Below are positions 22,884 through 30,580 of a DNA stretch of 38,787 nt, piece by piece. The position numbers and the translations under genes were made by a program. This DNA comes from Candidatus Wolfebacteria bacterium (lineage in GTDB: Bacteria; Patescibacteriota; Minisyncoccia; Phycocordibacterales; GCA-2401445), in the NCBI GenBank assembly GCA_002401445.1, contig NVTD01000003.1, forward strand, positions 1 to 38,787, in the 5' to 3' direction. Each line of letters starts with the position of its first letter. The stretch's first letter is position 1. The notes below the pieces were generated by a model. That model was given only the letters and a program-made list of their open reading frames with translations. It was not told the origin of the DNA and ran no database searches.

Positions 22884-23045
22884 AGAACTCAGAGACTATA
22901 TCATGTCAGGGCGAAATTCTAGAAATTTTTGCCACATCATGTGTTTTTTGAAGAAACAATGCAAATGAGCATTGTTGATGAGAAAAACGCAGGATGTGGT
23001 GAAAATTAATGAATTTCACCCCACATGAGATGGTGGAAGAGTTCT
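22884..23045 (+). repeat. Structured hairpin element, copy 3, abutting hisS
   Basis: Pairings: AGAACTC 22884-22890 with GAGTTCT 23039-23045; TCATGT 22901-22906 with ACATGA 23023-23028; GAAATT 22913-22918 with AATTTC 23012-23017; AATTTT 22924-22929 with AAAATT 23002-23007; CCACATC 22932-22938 with GATGTGG 22993-22999; GTTTTT 22943-22948 with AAAAAC 22983-22988; and apex CAATG 22957-22961 with CATTG 22970-22974. The CATTGTTGAtGAG flank matches copy 1. The main stem differs in sequence but keeps pairing, which is the mark of a conserved structure. Confidence 0.78.
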
Positions 23046-23048
23046 ATA

Positions 23049-24284
23049 ATGAAGGAGAAAGGTGAAAAAAATCTATCAACAGAACCGTACAAAGGTGTAC
23101 GGGATTTTTATCCTGAAAGCCAAAGTATACAGAACTATATTACAGACGTCTGGAAAGCCACAGTTGAGAGCTTTGGATACCAAGAATACAATGCCTCAAT
23201 ACTTGAGCCATCAGACCTTTATAGGGCCAAAACTGGCGAGGAAATCGTCAATGAGCAAACATATACATTTACAGACCGTGGGGACAGAGAAGTCACTCTC
23301 AGGCCAGAAATGACCCCTACAGTAGCCCGTATGATCGCTAAAAAGCGCAAAGAACTCTCTTTTCCTCTACGATGGTACTCAACGCCTAATCTATTCAGAT
23401 ATGAACGCCCGCAGCGTGGTCGTTTGCGTGAGCACACCCAGCTAAATGTAGACTTTTTTGGTATTGATACTATCGATGCAGAAATCGAGCTTATTTCTAT
23501 TGCGAGCACATTATTAACCAATTTTGGGATGAGCCCAGAGCAATTCGAAATACGTATAAACGATCGTGCTGGAATGAGTAAAGCATTCAGTGAAATGGGT
23601 CTATCTGATGACCAAACATACAAAATGTACAAATTACTTGATCGCAAAAAGAAAATTGATAACTTCGATGAAGAGGCAGAGAAAATAATAGGAGCCCCTC
23701 TTGATCTTTCAAAAGTGAAAAGCATTGCGGTTACTAAACTCATCAGACAGTTAAACGAAATTGGCATAACGAATGTTAAATACGACCCCTCAATAATTCG
23801 AGGATTTGATTATTACACCGGTATTATTTTTGAAGTGTTCGACACAAGTTCAGAGAACAATAGATCACTATTTGGTGGAGGACGTTACGATAACCTTCTG
23901 GATATTTTTGGAGTTGACCCTGTTCCCACTGTCGGATTTGGAATGGGAGACGTAACTATACGAGACGTTCTTGATACCTATGGTTTACTTCCAGAAGTAA
24001 TATCTACAACTGACCTTTCGATATGTGTTACAAAACCAGAATACAGAGATTTTGCAACCCTGCTTGCCAAAGACGTTCGTGCACAAGGAGTAAACGTATC
24101 TGTGAATTATTCAAACAAAAAAGTTGGCGACCAGATACGATATGCGGACAACAAAAAAATCCCCTACATCACCTGTATTGGTGATGATGAGGTAAAAGGA
24201 GAAACGTTTAAAATAAAGGAGCTTGCTACAGGAAAGGAAACTGAAGTGACTAGAAACACTGTCACGGAAGCATTTGTTGAATAA
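23049..24284 (+). CDS. hisS: Histidyl-tRNA synthetase
   Basis: A class II aminoacyl-tRNA synthetase that charges tRNA-His. Motif 2 is RWYSTPNLFRYERPQRGRLRE, followed by HTQLNVDFFG. The histidine-specific motif is RGFDYYTGIIFEVF, and motif 3 is GGGRYDNLLDIFG with TVGFGMG. A C-terminal HGTP anticodon-binding domain follows (LSICVTKPEYRDFATLLAKD). From ATG 23049 the protein is 411 aa, the usual size. An in-frame ATG at 23025 lies inside the hairpin element and is rejected. The stop overlaps the start of the exonuclease gene (TAATG). Confidence 0.95.
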   Translation: MKEKGEKNLSTEPYKGVRDFYPESQSIQNYITDVWKATVESFGYQEYNASILEPSDLYRAKTGEEIVNEQTYTFTDRGDREVTLRPEMTPTVARMIAKKRKELSFPLRWYSTPNLFRYERPQRGRLREHTQLNVDFFGIDTIDAEIELISIASTLLTNFGMSPEQFEIRINDRAGMSKAFSEMGLSDDQTYKMYKLLDRKKKIDNFDEEAEKIIGAPLDLSKVKSIAVTKLIRQLNEIGITNVKYDPSIIRGFDYYTGIIFEVFDTSSENNRSLFGGGRYDNLLDIFGVDPVPTVGFGMGDVTIRDVLDTYGLLPEVISTTDLSICVTKPEYRDFATLLAKDVRAQGVNVSVNYSNKKVGDQIRYADNKKIPYITCIGDDEVKGETFKIKELATGKETEVTRNTVTEAFVE

Positions 24285-24862
24285 TGAGAAAAATAACGTT
24301 TGATATAGAGACAAGTAATATTTTTAGTGAGGTTGCGAGCAACAATGCCCGTGATTTAGATTTGTCTGTTATATGTATTCATGACTCAGAGACAGGTGAA
24401 TACAGCAGTTACAAACAAGAAGAGCTTTCGAAGCTGTGGCCCATTATGGAAAAGGCTGATATGTTAATCACATTTAATGGAGACCATTTTGATATTCCTC
24501 TGTTAGATAAATACTATCCAGGAGACCTAACGCAAATAAAGAGTTTGGATTTATTGAAGGAGGTTCGTGCTTCTCTTGGACGACGTATTAAATTAGACAC
24601 TCTTGCACAGGCGACATTAGGCTCACAAAAAAGTGGTAACGGATTAGATGCTGTCACGTGGTGGCGTAATGGTGAATATGAGAAAGTAATCAAGTATTGT
24701 ATTGACGATGTAAAGATCACAAAGCAAATTTATGAATATGCACGCAAAAATAATTCTCTTAAATATCTCGATCTTCCATCGCGAAATGTTAAAGAATTCA
24801 AACTAGACGCTAGTAATTGGGAGGAAAAAGAAGATCATATAATGACACATACGTTGTTCTAG
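24284..24862 (+). CDS. DnaQ-like 3'-5' exonuclease
   Basis: 192 aa, RNase H-fold exonuclease of the DEDDy type (YprB/predicted PolB-exonuclease group). Visible motifs: Exo I FDIETS (Asp7, Glu9), Exo II ITFNGDHFDIPLL, and Exo III YCIDDVKITKQIYEYA with the Tyr-x3-Asp arrangement. It is a stand-alone nuclease without a polymerase domain. Its ATG overlaps the hisS stop codon by 1 bp, so the two are co-transcribed and coupled. A functional link to HisS is not known. Confidence 0.87.
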   Translation: MRKITFDIETSNIFSEVASNNARDLDLSVICIHDSETGEYSSYKQEELSKLWPIMEKADMLITFNGDHFDIPLLDKYYPGDLTQIKSLDLLKEVRASLGRRIKLDTLAQATLGSQKSGNGLDAVTWWRNGEYEKVIKYCIDDVKITKQIYEYARKNNSLKYLDLPSRNVKEFKLDASNWEEKEDHIMTHTLF

Positions 24863-24889
24863 TAATTAGTAGCTGGTAGATGGTAAATG

Positions 24890-24918
24890 AAAATACAGGG
24901 GTCAGACCCCTGTATTTT
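24890..24918 (+). terminator. Perfect hairpin with GGGGTCAGACCCC core
   Basis: A perfect palindrome with arms AAAATACAGGGG and CCCCTGTATTTT. It follows the exonuclease gene and can act as its terminator. The core GGGGTCAGACCCC resembles REP-like sequences that I recall from many bacterial genomes. Confidence 0.7.
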
Positions 24919-24943
24919 GACCTCGGTATAGTTGGGGTTTTCT

Positions 24944-24971
24944 TTGACACAATTCGTTAGAGGAGTACACT
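24944..24971 (+). promoter_or_regulatory. Promoter of the small membrane gene pair
   Basis: TTGACA (24944-24949), a 16-bp spacer and TACACT (24966-24971). The leader contains AGGAAAGGA before the ATG at 25009. Confidence 0.75.
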
Positions 24972-25008
24972 AAATCTAGAAACCTTAACCAGGAAAGGAA
25001 TTTGTTCT

Positions 25009-25248
25009 ATGCAATTGCAATTAACATCAGTAGTAAGATTTTGTACTTTATTTATTATCACCCTTCTGATTTCTATCGGATTTGGAATAAACTCAATAAA
25101 CTTTACCAATGAGCACATAAGCAATGCTGCACGGTATGCATCGCTCGTGTTTGCATTGGCTCAGGTCTGCACAGTGATTGGTATATTAATCATGGAGGAC
25201 CGTTGGTTTTACCTCTTTAAACCTCTCAAAAGAAAGGTTGTCATGTGA
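25009..25248 (+). CDS. Small two-helix membrane protein
   Basis: 79 aa, two predicted membrane helices (about 8-28 and 42-62) and a basic C-terminal tail ([10 protein letters not shown]). No family recognised. It has a good promoter and a Shine-Dalgarno-like AGGAAAGGA about 9 bp upstream. The ATG TGA ending overlaps the GTG of the next gene. Confidence 0.65.
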   Translation: MQLQLTSVVRFCTLFIITLLISIGFGINSINFTNEHISNAARYASLVFALAQVCTVIGILIMEDRWFYLFKPLKRKVVM

Positions 25249-25484
25249 ATGTATTCAAATCAGCGTTAATAATATTGGTTGCGTTCATGTGCATATTACT
25301 TCTAGGAGCAGTTGCGTTTATAACAATATTCTCTAATTGGAAAGTTGCCTTTAGCAACTTTAGCAATAGGTATACGAACACAGAATATCAACCTCCTCCC
25401 CAGTCGGATTACTTTTCCGAACTTAGAAGAGCCCTGTCACATGACTGGGCTCTTTTTTTGTTGTTACATACCTTCTTCGCGTAA
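25245..25484 (+). CDS. Small membrane protein whose stop lies past a terminator
   Basis: 79 aa from a GTG start that overlaps the previous stop (GTGA). One N-terminal membrane helix (about 5-30, [23 protein letters not shown]) is followed by a polar segment ([19 protein letters not shown]). The last 18 or so codons coincide with a strong intrinsic terminator (25427-25459), and the stop codon at 25482-25484 lies about 23 bp beyond its T-run and inside the end of dnaJ. Either the transcript usually ends without a stop codon, or the protein is shorter in reality. No family recognised. Confidence 0.5.
   Translation: MNVFKSALIILVAFMCILLLGAVAFITIFSNWKVAFSNFSNRYTNTEYQPPPQSDYFSELRRALSHDWALFLLLHTFFA
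25427..25460 (+). terminator. Strong intrinsic terminator inside an open frame
   Basis: AGAGCCC (25428-25434) pairs with GGGCTCT (25447-25453) and is followed by TTTTTTT on the plus strand. On the minus strand it may also terminate the grpE-dnaK-dnaJ operon, but the T-run is weaker there. Confidence 0.8.
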
Positions 25485-26552
25485 CTGCTCAATAAGTTTT
25501 TTGGAATCTTTTGAAAGTTTCTTTGGCATATCAATCTCGATTCGTATCATCAGATTTCCTCTCCTATTTCTGTTATTAGGAATTCCCTCATCCTTAACTC
25601 GCAATATTTCACCATGCGTTACTCCACTAGGAATTTTAACAGTTATCCCTCCATCAATAGTATCAATAGAATATTCAGATCCAAGAAGAGCATCCGAGAG
25701 TTTAACAGATAATGTCATGTGCAAATCATTTCCTTGTTTGGTAAACACCGCATGAGGTTTTGTATGAATCTTGATATATAAATCTCCTGCAGTTCCACCA
25801 GAAACAGCTTCTCCTCCTCCTGTCATTCGTATCATTTCACCATTACTTATTCCAGATGGAGTTTTAATAGTTATTTCATCCTCTCGCTTATGAACTCCCT
25901 TACCACTACAGGTATCACATTTTTCTTTTGGTATCTTTCCACTACCATGACAGTCTTCACAAATACGCTCAGATGAAAATATGCCAAACAGTGATCGCTT
26001 TGTTTCGTGAAGACTTCCCTGTCCATTACATTTACCACAAGCCATATCCTCGCTTCCCTTTTTAGCTCCGCTTCCTGTACATGTTTTACATACTGATACT
26101 TTGTTTAAAAGAATTTTACGCTCTGCACCAAAAACTGATTCCTTGAAAGTCAGTTCAATGTCTATAGAAATGTCGCGACCTCTCTCACCACCTTGACGTC
26201 CTCGGCCTCTACCTCCAAACGCCTGACTAAAAATATCTCCGAGATCAAATTCTACATTTCCACCTTGCCCTTGAGTAAACTGAGAAAAATCAAAACCGCC
26301 GAACCCACTATTGAATCCAGCATTTCCACCACCTCCTCCACCAGCGAAAGTGTGCCCATATGTATCATACTCAGCTCGCTTTTTTTCATCTGAAAGCACC
26401 GCATAGGCCTCACTCATTTCATTAAAGCGCTCTTTATCACCACCCTTCTTATCAGGATGATACTTATGCGCAAGCTTTCGAAATGCTTTCTTTATCTCAT
26501 CCTTTGATGCCTTTTTATCAACACCGAGAATATTATAGTAGTCTTTTCCCAT
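25464..26552 (-). CDS. dnaJ: Chaperone DnaJ
   Basis: Co-chaperone that stimulates the DnaK ATPase and delivers clients. 362 aa. The J-domain has HPD at 32-34; a Gly/Phe-rich linker spans about 70-125. Four CxxCxGxG zinc repeats are visible at CKTC 155-158, CGKC 172-175, CEDC 198-201 and CDTC 212-215. The C-terminal substrate-binding domains follow. It is the last gene of the grpE-dnaK-dnaJ operon, 12 bp behind dnaK. Confidence 0.97.
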   Translation of the reverse strand: MGKDYYNILGVDKKASKDEIKKAFRKLAHKYHPDKKGGDKERFNEMSEAYAVLSDEKKRAEYDTYGHTFAGGGGGGNAGFNSGFGGFDFSQFTQGQGGNVEFDLGDIFSQAFGGRGRGRQGGERGRDISIDIELTFKESVFGAERKILLNKVSVCKTCTGSGAKKGSEDMACGKCNGQGSLHETKRSLFGIFSSERICEDCHGSGKIPKEKCDTCSGKGVHKREDEITIKTPSGISNGEMIRMTGGGEAVSGGTAGDLYIKIHTKPHAVFTKQGNDLHMTLSVKLSDALLGSEYSIDTIDGGITVKIPSGVTHGEILRVKDEGIPNNRNRRGNLMIRIEIDMPKKLSKDSKKLIEQLREEGM

Positions 26553-26564
26553 GTCGATTATATA

Positions 26565-28628
26565 TTACTTATTTTGTCCTGAGCCTGTCGAAGGATTTCC
26601 CTTGTTGCCCTTTCCCTTTCCTTGGTCCTCTTTGGGTGAGCTTGTCGAATCCTTCGAAGGATTTTTCTTTGATGTAGAATCTTCTTTTTTTACTTCTGCT
26701 TCACGCACGTTATCTTCTTTTCCCTGTTCTGAGCTTGCCTGCGGTGAGCCAGTCGAATCCGTCGAAGTATTTTCTCCTTCCTTTGCTCCAGCTTCTTGCC
26801 CTGAGCTTGCCGCAGCGGTTTCCTGTGCAGCCTTGTTTAATATCTCACCAATCTTTTGCATTTCAGTAGAAAGCTCGGCTGCTGCTGTCTTAATCGATTC
26901 TCCATCATCGCTATCCTTTACTTTCTTAAGGGCTTCAATCTTTTCCTCAATCGTTTTCTTTGTATCTTCAGGTATTTTTCCCTCTGCATCTTTCAATGCC
27001 TTTTCTGCCGTATAGATCAACTGCTCAGAAATATTCTTTTGCTCAACTCCTTCTTTCTTTTTCTTATCTTCCTCCTCGTGTATTTCAGCATCCTTCTTCA
27101 TCTTTTCAATGTCCTCATCAGTAAGACCAGAACTTGCTTCGATTCGAATTGTTTGTTCCTTACCACTTGTCTTGTCCACCGCCTTTACATTAAGAATTCC
27201 GTCAGCATCTACATCAAAAGAGACTTCTACTTGTGGCATACCTCGTGGCGCTGGTGGAATTCCATCCAGAATAAACCGTCCAAGAGATTTGTTATCTCCC
27301 GCCATAGCCCGCTCTCCCTGCACAATATGAATTTCTACTGAAGCTTGATTATCAGCTGCTGTTGAAAATGTTTGTGATTTACCTGTTGGGATAGTTGTAT
27401 TCTTTTCAATTAGTTTTGTCGCTACACTTCCCATGGTTTCAATACCAAGAGACAATGGAATAACATCGAGAAGTAGAACATCCTTCACATCTCCCGCAAT
27501 AACGCCTCCCTGGATCGCAGCCCCGAGTGCTACTACTTCGTCAGGATTAATAGATTTATTTGGCTCTTTATTAAAGTATTCTTTAACACGCTCCACGATT
27601 TTTGGCATACGTGTCTGTCCACCAACAAGAATTACCTCATCGATATCTCCAACCTTAAATGGAGATGCCTCTATTGCTCGCTTTGTAATCTCTAATGCTC
27701 GATCAATATATTCACTCGCCAATTCCTCCAATTTCGCTCGAGTAAGCTTCAGCAATAAGTGCTGTGGCCCATCTGCATTTGATGTAATAAATGGAATATT
27801 TATTTCACTTTCTGCTGTAGTTGATAGTTCAAGTTTTGCCTTTTCAGCAGCTTCGTCTAAACGCTGAAGAGCGAGAGGGTCCGAACTAATATCGACTCCA
27901 CTTTCCTTTTTAAATTCAGCTACAATCCAATTAATAATTTTTTGATCGATATCCTTTCCTCCCATGTGTGCATCTCCATCTGTTGATTTTACTTCAACGA
28001 CATCATCTCCCACCTCGAGCACTGAAACATCAAATGTTCCACCACCAAAATCGAACACAACAATTTGCTCGTCTTTCTTTTTATTAAATCCGTATGCAAG
28101 AGCCGCCGCCGTTGGTTCATTGATTATTCGCTTTACATCTAGACCTGCAATTTTTCCAGCATCTTTTGTTGCTTGTCGTTGACTGTCATTAAAATATGCA
28201 GGAACAGTAATAATAGCCTCGGTAATTTTTTCACCGATCTTTGTTTCTGCATCAGTCTTCAACTTTTGCAATATCATAGCACTGATCTCCTCTGGACGAT
28301 GCTTTTTTCCACCCATCAATACAGAAACTCCTCCATTTTTTGCCTTCTCAATTTCAAATGGAATAATCTTCTTATCTTGCTGCACTACTTTGTCATCAAA
28401 TGAGTGCCCAACAAAACGCTTAATACCGAAAACAGTATTCTTTGGGTTAGTAACCGCTTGTCGCTTTGCAAGCAAACCAACTAAACGTTCATCATTTTTT
28501 GATATTCCTGCGATAGAAGGTGTTGTACGTGCTCCCTCTGCATTTTCTATAATCTTTGGTTCACCATCCTCAATGATTGCCATTGCTGAATTGGTTGTTC
28601 CAAGATCGATTCCTAAAATTTTGCTCAT
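26565..28628 (-). CDS. dnaK: Chaperone DnaK (Hsp70) with repeat-derived tail
   Basis: Hsp70 chaperone, 687 aa (E. coli 638). The ATPase domain begins [20 protein letters not shown]; phosphate and connect motifs [33 protein letters not shown] and [13 protein letters not shown] are intact. The substrate-binding domain has [13 protein letters not shown]. The lid is followed by an unusually long disordered tail (about residues 600-687) rich in Ser, Lys and Gly. Parts of this tail ([31 protein letters not shown]) are encoded by REP-like DNA repeats in this frame. The usual EEVDV-like end is absent. Confidence 0.97.
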   Translation of the reverse strand: MSKILGIDLGTTNSAMAIIEDGEPKIIENAEGARTTPSIAGISKNDERLVGLLAKRQAVTNPKNTVFGIKRFVGHSFDDKVVQQDKKIIPFEIEKAKNGGVSVLMGGKKHRPEEISAMILQKLKTDAETKIGEKITEAIITVPAYFNDSQRQATKDAGKIAGLDVKRIINEPTAAALAYGFNKKKDEQIVVFDFGGGTFDVSVLEVGDDVVEVKSTDGDAHMGGKDIDQKIINWIVAEFKKESGVDISSDPLALQRLDEAAEKAKLELSTTAESEINIPFITSNADGPQHLLLKLTRAKLEELASEYIDRALEITKRAIEASPFKVGDIDEVILVGGQTRMPKIVERVKEYFNKEPNKSINPDEVVALGAAIQGGVIAGDVKDVLLLDVIPLSLGIETMGSVATKLIEKNTTIPTGKSQTFSTAADNQASVEIHIVQGERAMAGDNKSLGRFILDGIPPAPRGMPQVEVSFDVDADGILNVKAVDKTSGKEQTIRIEASSGLTDEDIEKMKKDAEIHEEEDKKKKEGVEQKNISEQLIYTAEKALKDAEGKIPEDTKKTIEEKIEALKKVKDSDDGESIKTAAAELSTEMQKIGEILNKAAQETAAASSGQEAGAKEGENTSTDSTGSPQASSEQGKEDNVREAEVKKEDSTSKKNPSKDSTSSPKEDQGKGKGNKGNPSTGSGQNK
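26575..26595 (+). repeat. REP-like repeat in dnaK tail, copy a
   Basis: GTCCTGAGCCTGTCGAAGGA, a very close match to the widespread GTCCTGAGCTTGTCGAAGGA repeat. It is translated as PSTGSGQ. Confidence 0.8.
26634..26662 (+). repeat. REP-like repeat in dnaK tail, copy b (decayed)
   Basis: GTGAGCTTGTCGAATCC followed by TTCGAAGGAT, a variant or double form of the same repeat, translated as [10 protein letters not shown]. Confidence 0.65.
26723..26767 (+). repeat. REP-like repeat in dnaK tail, copy c (long form)
   Basis: GTTCTGAGCTTGCCTGCGG, then TGAGCCAGTCGAATCCGTCG, then AAG. It is a longer composite version of the repeat, translated as [15 protein letters not shown]. Confidence 0.65.
26795..26818 (+). 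repeat. REP-like repeat in dnaK tail, copy d (partial)
   Basis: CTTGCCCTGAGCTTGCCGCA followed by GCGG, half of the composite form, translated as AAASSGQ. Confidence 0.5.
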
Positions 28629-28653
28629 ATAAATATAAAACTAATTAACAAAT

Positions 28654-29238
28654 TTATTTGGCCTCGCCTGCATTCCTGCCCCCAATCTCATATACTTTCA
28701 CTCGTGCTGGTCGAACTATCTTTTCTCCCATTTTATACCCTTTACTTATAACACTTGAAATCTTTCCATCTTTACTAACATCATCTGTTTTCTCTGTATC
28801 AACTGAATCATGCTCACTCGGACTAAACATCTCATTTTCTGGATTAATCACTGTGACACCATTATCAGTAAGAACTTGTTGCAATTGACTATAGATATGT
28901 TCAATACCAGTGCGCCATACTTTGTCTACTTTTTCCCAGACTTCTTTGTTGGACATGGCTATATCAAAGCTATCAATCGCGGGTAACAAATCATTTATGA
29001 TGCCCTCCTTCGCAAATCTAACGAAATAATTTCTTGATTCCTCATCACGTTTCCGTGAATTTACAAAGTCAGCTTTGTCTCGTTGCCATCCGGCTAGATA
29101 TTCTGCAGATTTCTCCTTGCTTGCCTTTAACTCCGCGCGAAGTTTTTTCATCTTGGAAGATGAAGCTTCATCCGTGACAACTTCTTCGGTTGGTTCAAGC
29201 TCAATATCTAACTCTTCAATTGGTAGTTTTTTACTCAT
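28654..29238 (-). CDS. grpE: Nucleotide exchange factor GrpE
   Basis: 194 aa. An acidic N-terminus and a coiled coil (SSKMKKLRAELKASKEKSAEYLAGWQ) are followed by RDKADFVNSRKRDEE and the GrpE signature region (DLLPAIDSFDIAM, GVTVINPENEMFSPSEHDSVD). The end VISKGYKMGEKIVRPARVKVYE is typical. I chose ATG 29238 (MSKKLPIEE), because the upstream in-frame ATG at 29259 precedes the TATAAT -10 box. First gene of grpE-dnaK-dnaJ; no hrcA gene or CIRCE element is seen. Confidence 0.95.
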   Translation of the reverse strand: MSKKLPIEELDIELEPTEEVVTDEASSSKMKKLRAELKASKEKSAEYLAGWQRDKADFVNSRKRDEESRNYFVRFAKEGIINDLLPAIDSFDIAMSNKEVWEKVDKVWRTGIEHIYSQLQQVLTDNGVTVINPENEMFSPSEHDSVDTEKTDDVSKDGKISSVISKGYKMGEKIVRPARVKVYEIGGRNAGEAK

Positions 29239-29279
29239 AATTAAGAACACATTATACATGATATTGTGTCAAATGTACA

Positions 29280-29318
29280 CCCCTCACCTTTTTTTGTCAC
29301 ACAAAAAAAGGTGAGGGG
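29280..29318. terminator. Perfect 18-bp hairpin upstream of grpE
   Basis: 29280-29297 is perfectly complementary to 29301-29318 (arms CCCCTCACC... and ...GGTGAGGGG) with T-run and A-run inside the stem. It separates the ribosomal-protein operon end from grpE. Confidence 0.65.
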
Positions 29319-29356
29319 TAAACCTTTATCCCATGAGCTAGTCAGAAATACATACA

Positions 29357-29398
29357 AAAAACCGCATCCGCCAGCTGACGGATGCGGTTTTTTCTTTT
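29357..29398. terminator. Terminator of the ribosomal-protein operon
   Basis: AAACCGCATCCG pairs with CGGATGCGGTTT; on the minus strand it is followed by TTTTTGT. It ends the transcript that contains rpsI. Confidence 0.85.
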
Positions 29399-29422
29399 TA
29401 TATAAATTATCGCTTTGACCAT

Positions 29423-29452
29423 CCTTCAACGATGCTCAGGATTCCGCAAGCT
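29423..29452 (+). repeat. Decayed REP-like repeat at the end of rpsI
   Basis: CCTTCAACGATGCTCAGGAT followed by TCCGCAAGCT, similar to the repeat family in the dnaK tail with a few substitutions. It touches the rpsI stop codon. Confidence 0.5.
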
Positions 29453-29861
29453 ATCGCTTACTCCATTGAGCCGCTTTACGCGCTTTCTTCAATCCAAACT
29501 TCTTTCGCTCTACACTTCTTTGATCTCGAGTAAGAAATCCCTTTGCCTTTAAGCCTTTACGTAATTCAAGATCGAACTTTAAAAGTGCTCTGGCGATTCC
29601 GTGTCGAACAGCTTCAGCTTGTGCACTGACACCACCACCGCGAACGTGTGCAGATACTGCAAATTTCTGACCCTCTGATTCATCGAGTGCTTGTGTTGCA
29701 ACCATTTGTAAATGCTTTGTTGGGAAATATGTTGCAAGATCTTTACTTTCGTTAATAAGGAAAGATTGCTTACTTCCTTCAGTCAACCGAATACGGGCAA
29801 CCGCTTGCTTGCGTCGTCCTACTGCTTCTAGATATGCCTTTTTGCTTTTTGTTTCTGCCAT
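29451..29861 (-). CDS. rpsI: 30S ribosomal protein S9
   Basis: 136 aa. The pattern AVGRRKQAVARIRL near the start, HVRGGGVSAQAEAVRHGIARAL in the middle and the end TRDQRSVERKKFGLKKARKAAQWSKR is diagnostic; the basic C-terminal tail reaches the ribosomal P-site tRNA. It follows rplM by 11 bp and is the last gene of the operon. Confidence 0.97.
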   Translation of the reverse strand: MAETKSKKAYLEAVGRRKQAVARIRLTEGSKQSFLINESKDLATYFPTKHLQMVATQALDESEGQKFAVSAHVRGGGVSAQAEAVRHGIARALLKFDLELRKGLKAKGFLTRDQRSVERKKFGLKKARKAAQWSKR

Positions 29862-29872
29862 ACGTACTAGAG

Positions 29873-30220
29873 TTATTCGGTAACTATTAAATTCTTCAAC
29901 ATAATCGGTTGCAATTTGTTCTTTGGTAACATTCCCTTAACAGCTTTTGAAACTATCGCCTTATATCCCTTTCGCGCTGAAAGTTTTCCTAATGACTCGA
30001 ACTTCAATCCTCCTGGATATCCAGAATATCGTCCATACATTTTCTCGTCTGCCTTTTTACTTGAAATATCAAGCTGAGACGCATTCGCTACAGTTACTTC
30101 TACATTTGGTGCTGTATTCTTTGCGAAATCAGTTGTGTTTTTACCAATCAAAATAGCCGCCGCTTCTGAAGCGATTCGTCCCAATTTCTTTCCTGTTGCA
30201 TCAATAGTATATGTTTTCAT
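29873..30220 (-). CDS. rplM: 50S ribosomal protein L13 (short form)
   Basis: 115 aa, about 25-30 residues shorter than E. coli L13 at the two ends. Landmarks: IDATGKKLGRIASEAAAILIGK, VEVTVANASQLDISSKKADEKMY, and AVKGMLPKNKLQPIMLKNL. It sits between rplQ (3 bp) and rpsI (11 bp), as in other bacteria where L13-S9 are paired. Confidence 0.95.
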   Translation of the reverse strand: MKTYTIDATGKKLGRIASEAAAILIGKNTTDFAKNTAPNVEVTVANASQLDISSKKADEKMYGRYSGYPGGLKFESLGKLSARKGYKAIVSKAVKGMLPKNKLQPIMLKNLIVTE

Positions 30221-30222
30221 AA

Positions 30223-30576
30223 TTATACAAATTCAATTCGAGCCATCTTACTTGCGTCTTTTTGTCGTGTTGGCATTTTCGTAATACGAGTATACCCTCC
30301 GTTTCGATCTTTATACTTTGGACCGAGTGTTGTAAAAATCTTTTGTACTGCCTCGCTATTGTTATCAAGACGTGCTGACACCATTCTCCGAGCTGCAACA
30401 CTATCAGATTTTCCCTTTGTTATCAATTTCTCAACAAATGGACGAAGCTCCTTGGCTTTTGCCTCGGTTGTATTAATACCCTCTTCGAGCACCAAAGAAC
30501 GTGCAAGCCCCTTCAAAAGCGCACTTCGCTGTCGAGTAACTCGTCCCAATTTTCGTCCTGATTTACGATGCTGCAT
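30223..30576 (-). CDS. rplQ: 50S ribosomal protein L17
   Basis: 117 aa with the L17 pattern MQHRKSGRKLGRVTRQRSAL and LVLEEGINTTEAKAKELRPF, ending in NGGYTRITKMPTRQKDASKMA. It follows rpoA by 4 bp, the standard order. Confidence 0.97.
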   Translation of the reverse strand: MQHRKSGRKLGRVTRQRSALLKGLARSLVLEEGINTTEAKAKELRPFVEKLITKGKSDSVAARRMVSARLDNNSEAVQKIFTTLGPKYKDRNGGYTRITKMPTRQKDASKMARIEFV

Positions 30577-30580
30577 ATTA

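Noticed and set aside
22884-23045. T-box riboswitch upstream of hisS
   Set aside because: The conserved T-box sequence (AGGGUGGNACCGCG) and a terminator/antiterminator are absent, and the same fold occurs upstream of unrelated genes.
26551-27867. Plus-strand open frames within dnaK
   Set aside because: They are antisense to a fully conserved dnaK frame; their Ser/Pro-rich composition is the reverse reading of its Lys/Glu-rich tail and ATPase domain.
29239-29300. CIRCE/HrcA operator in front of grpE
   Set aside because: No TTAGCACTC-N9-GAGTGCTAA repeat is present; the hairpin there is a different sequence and looks like a terminator.
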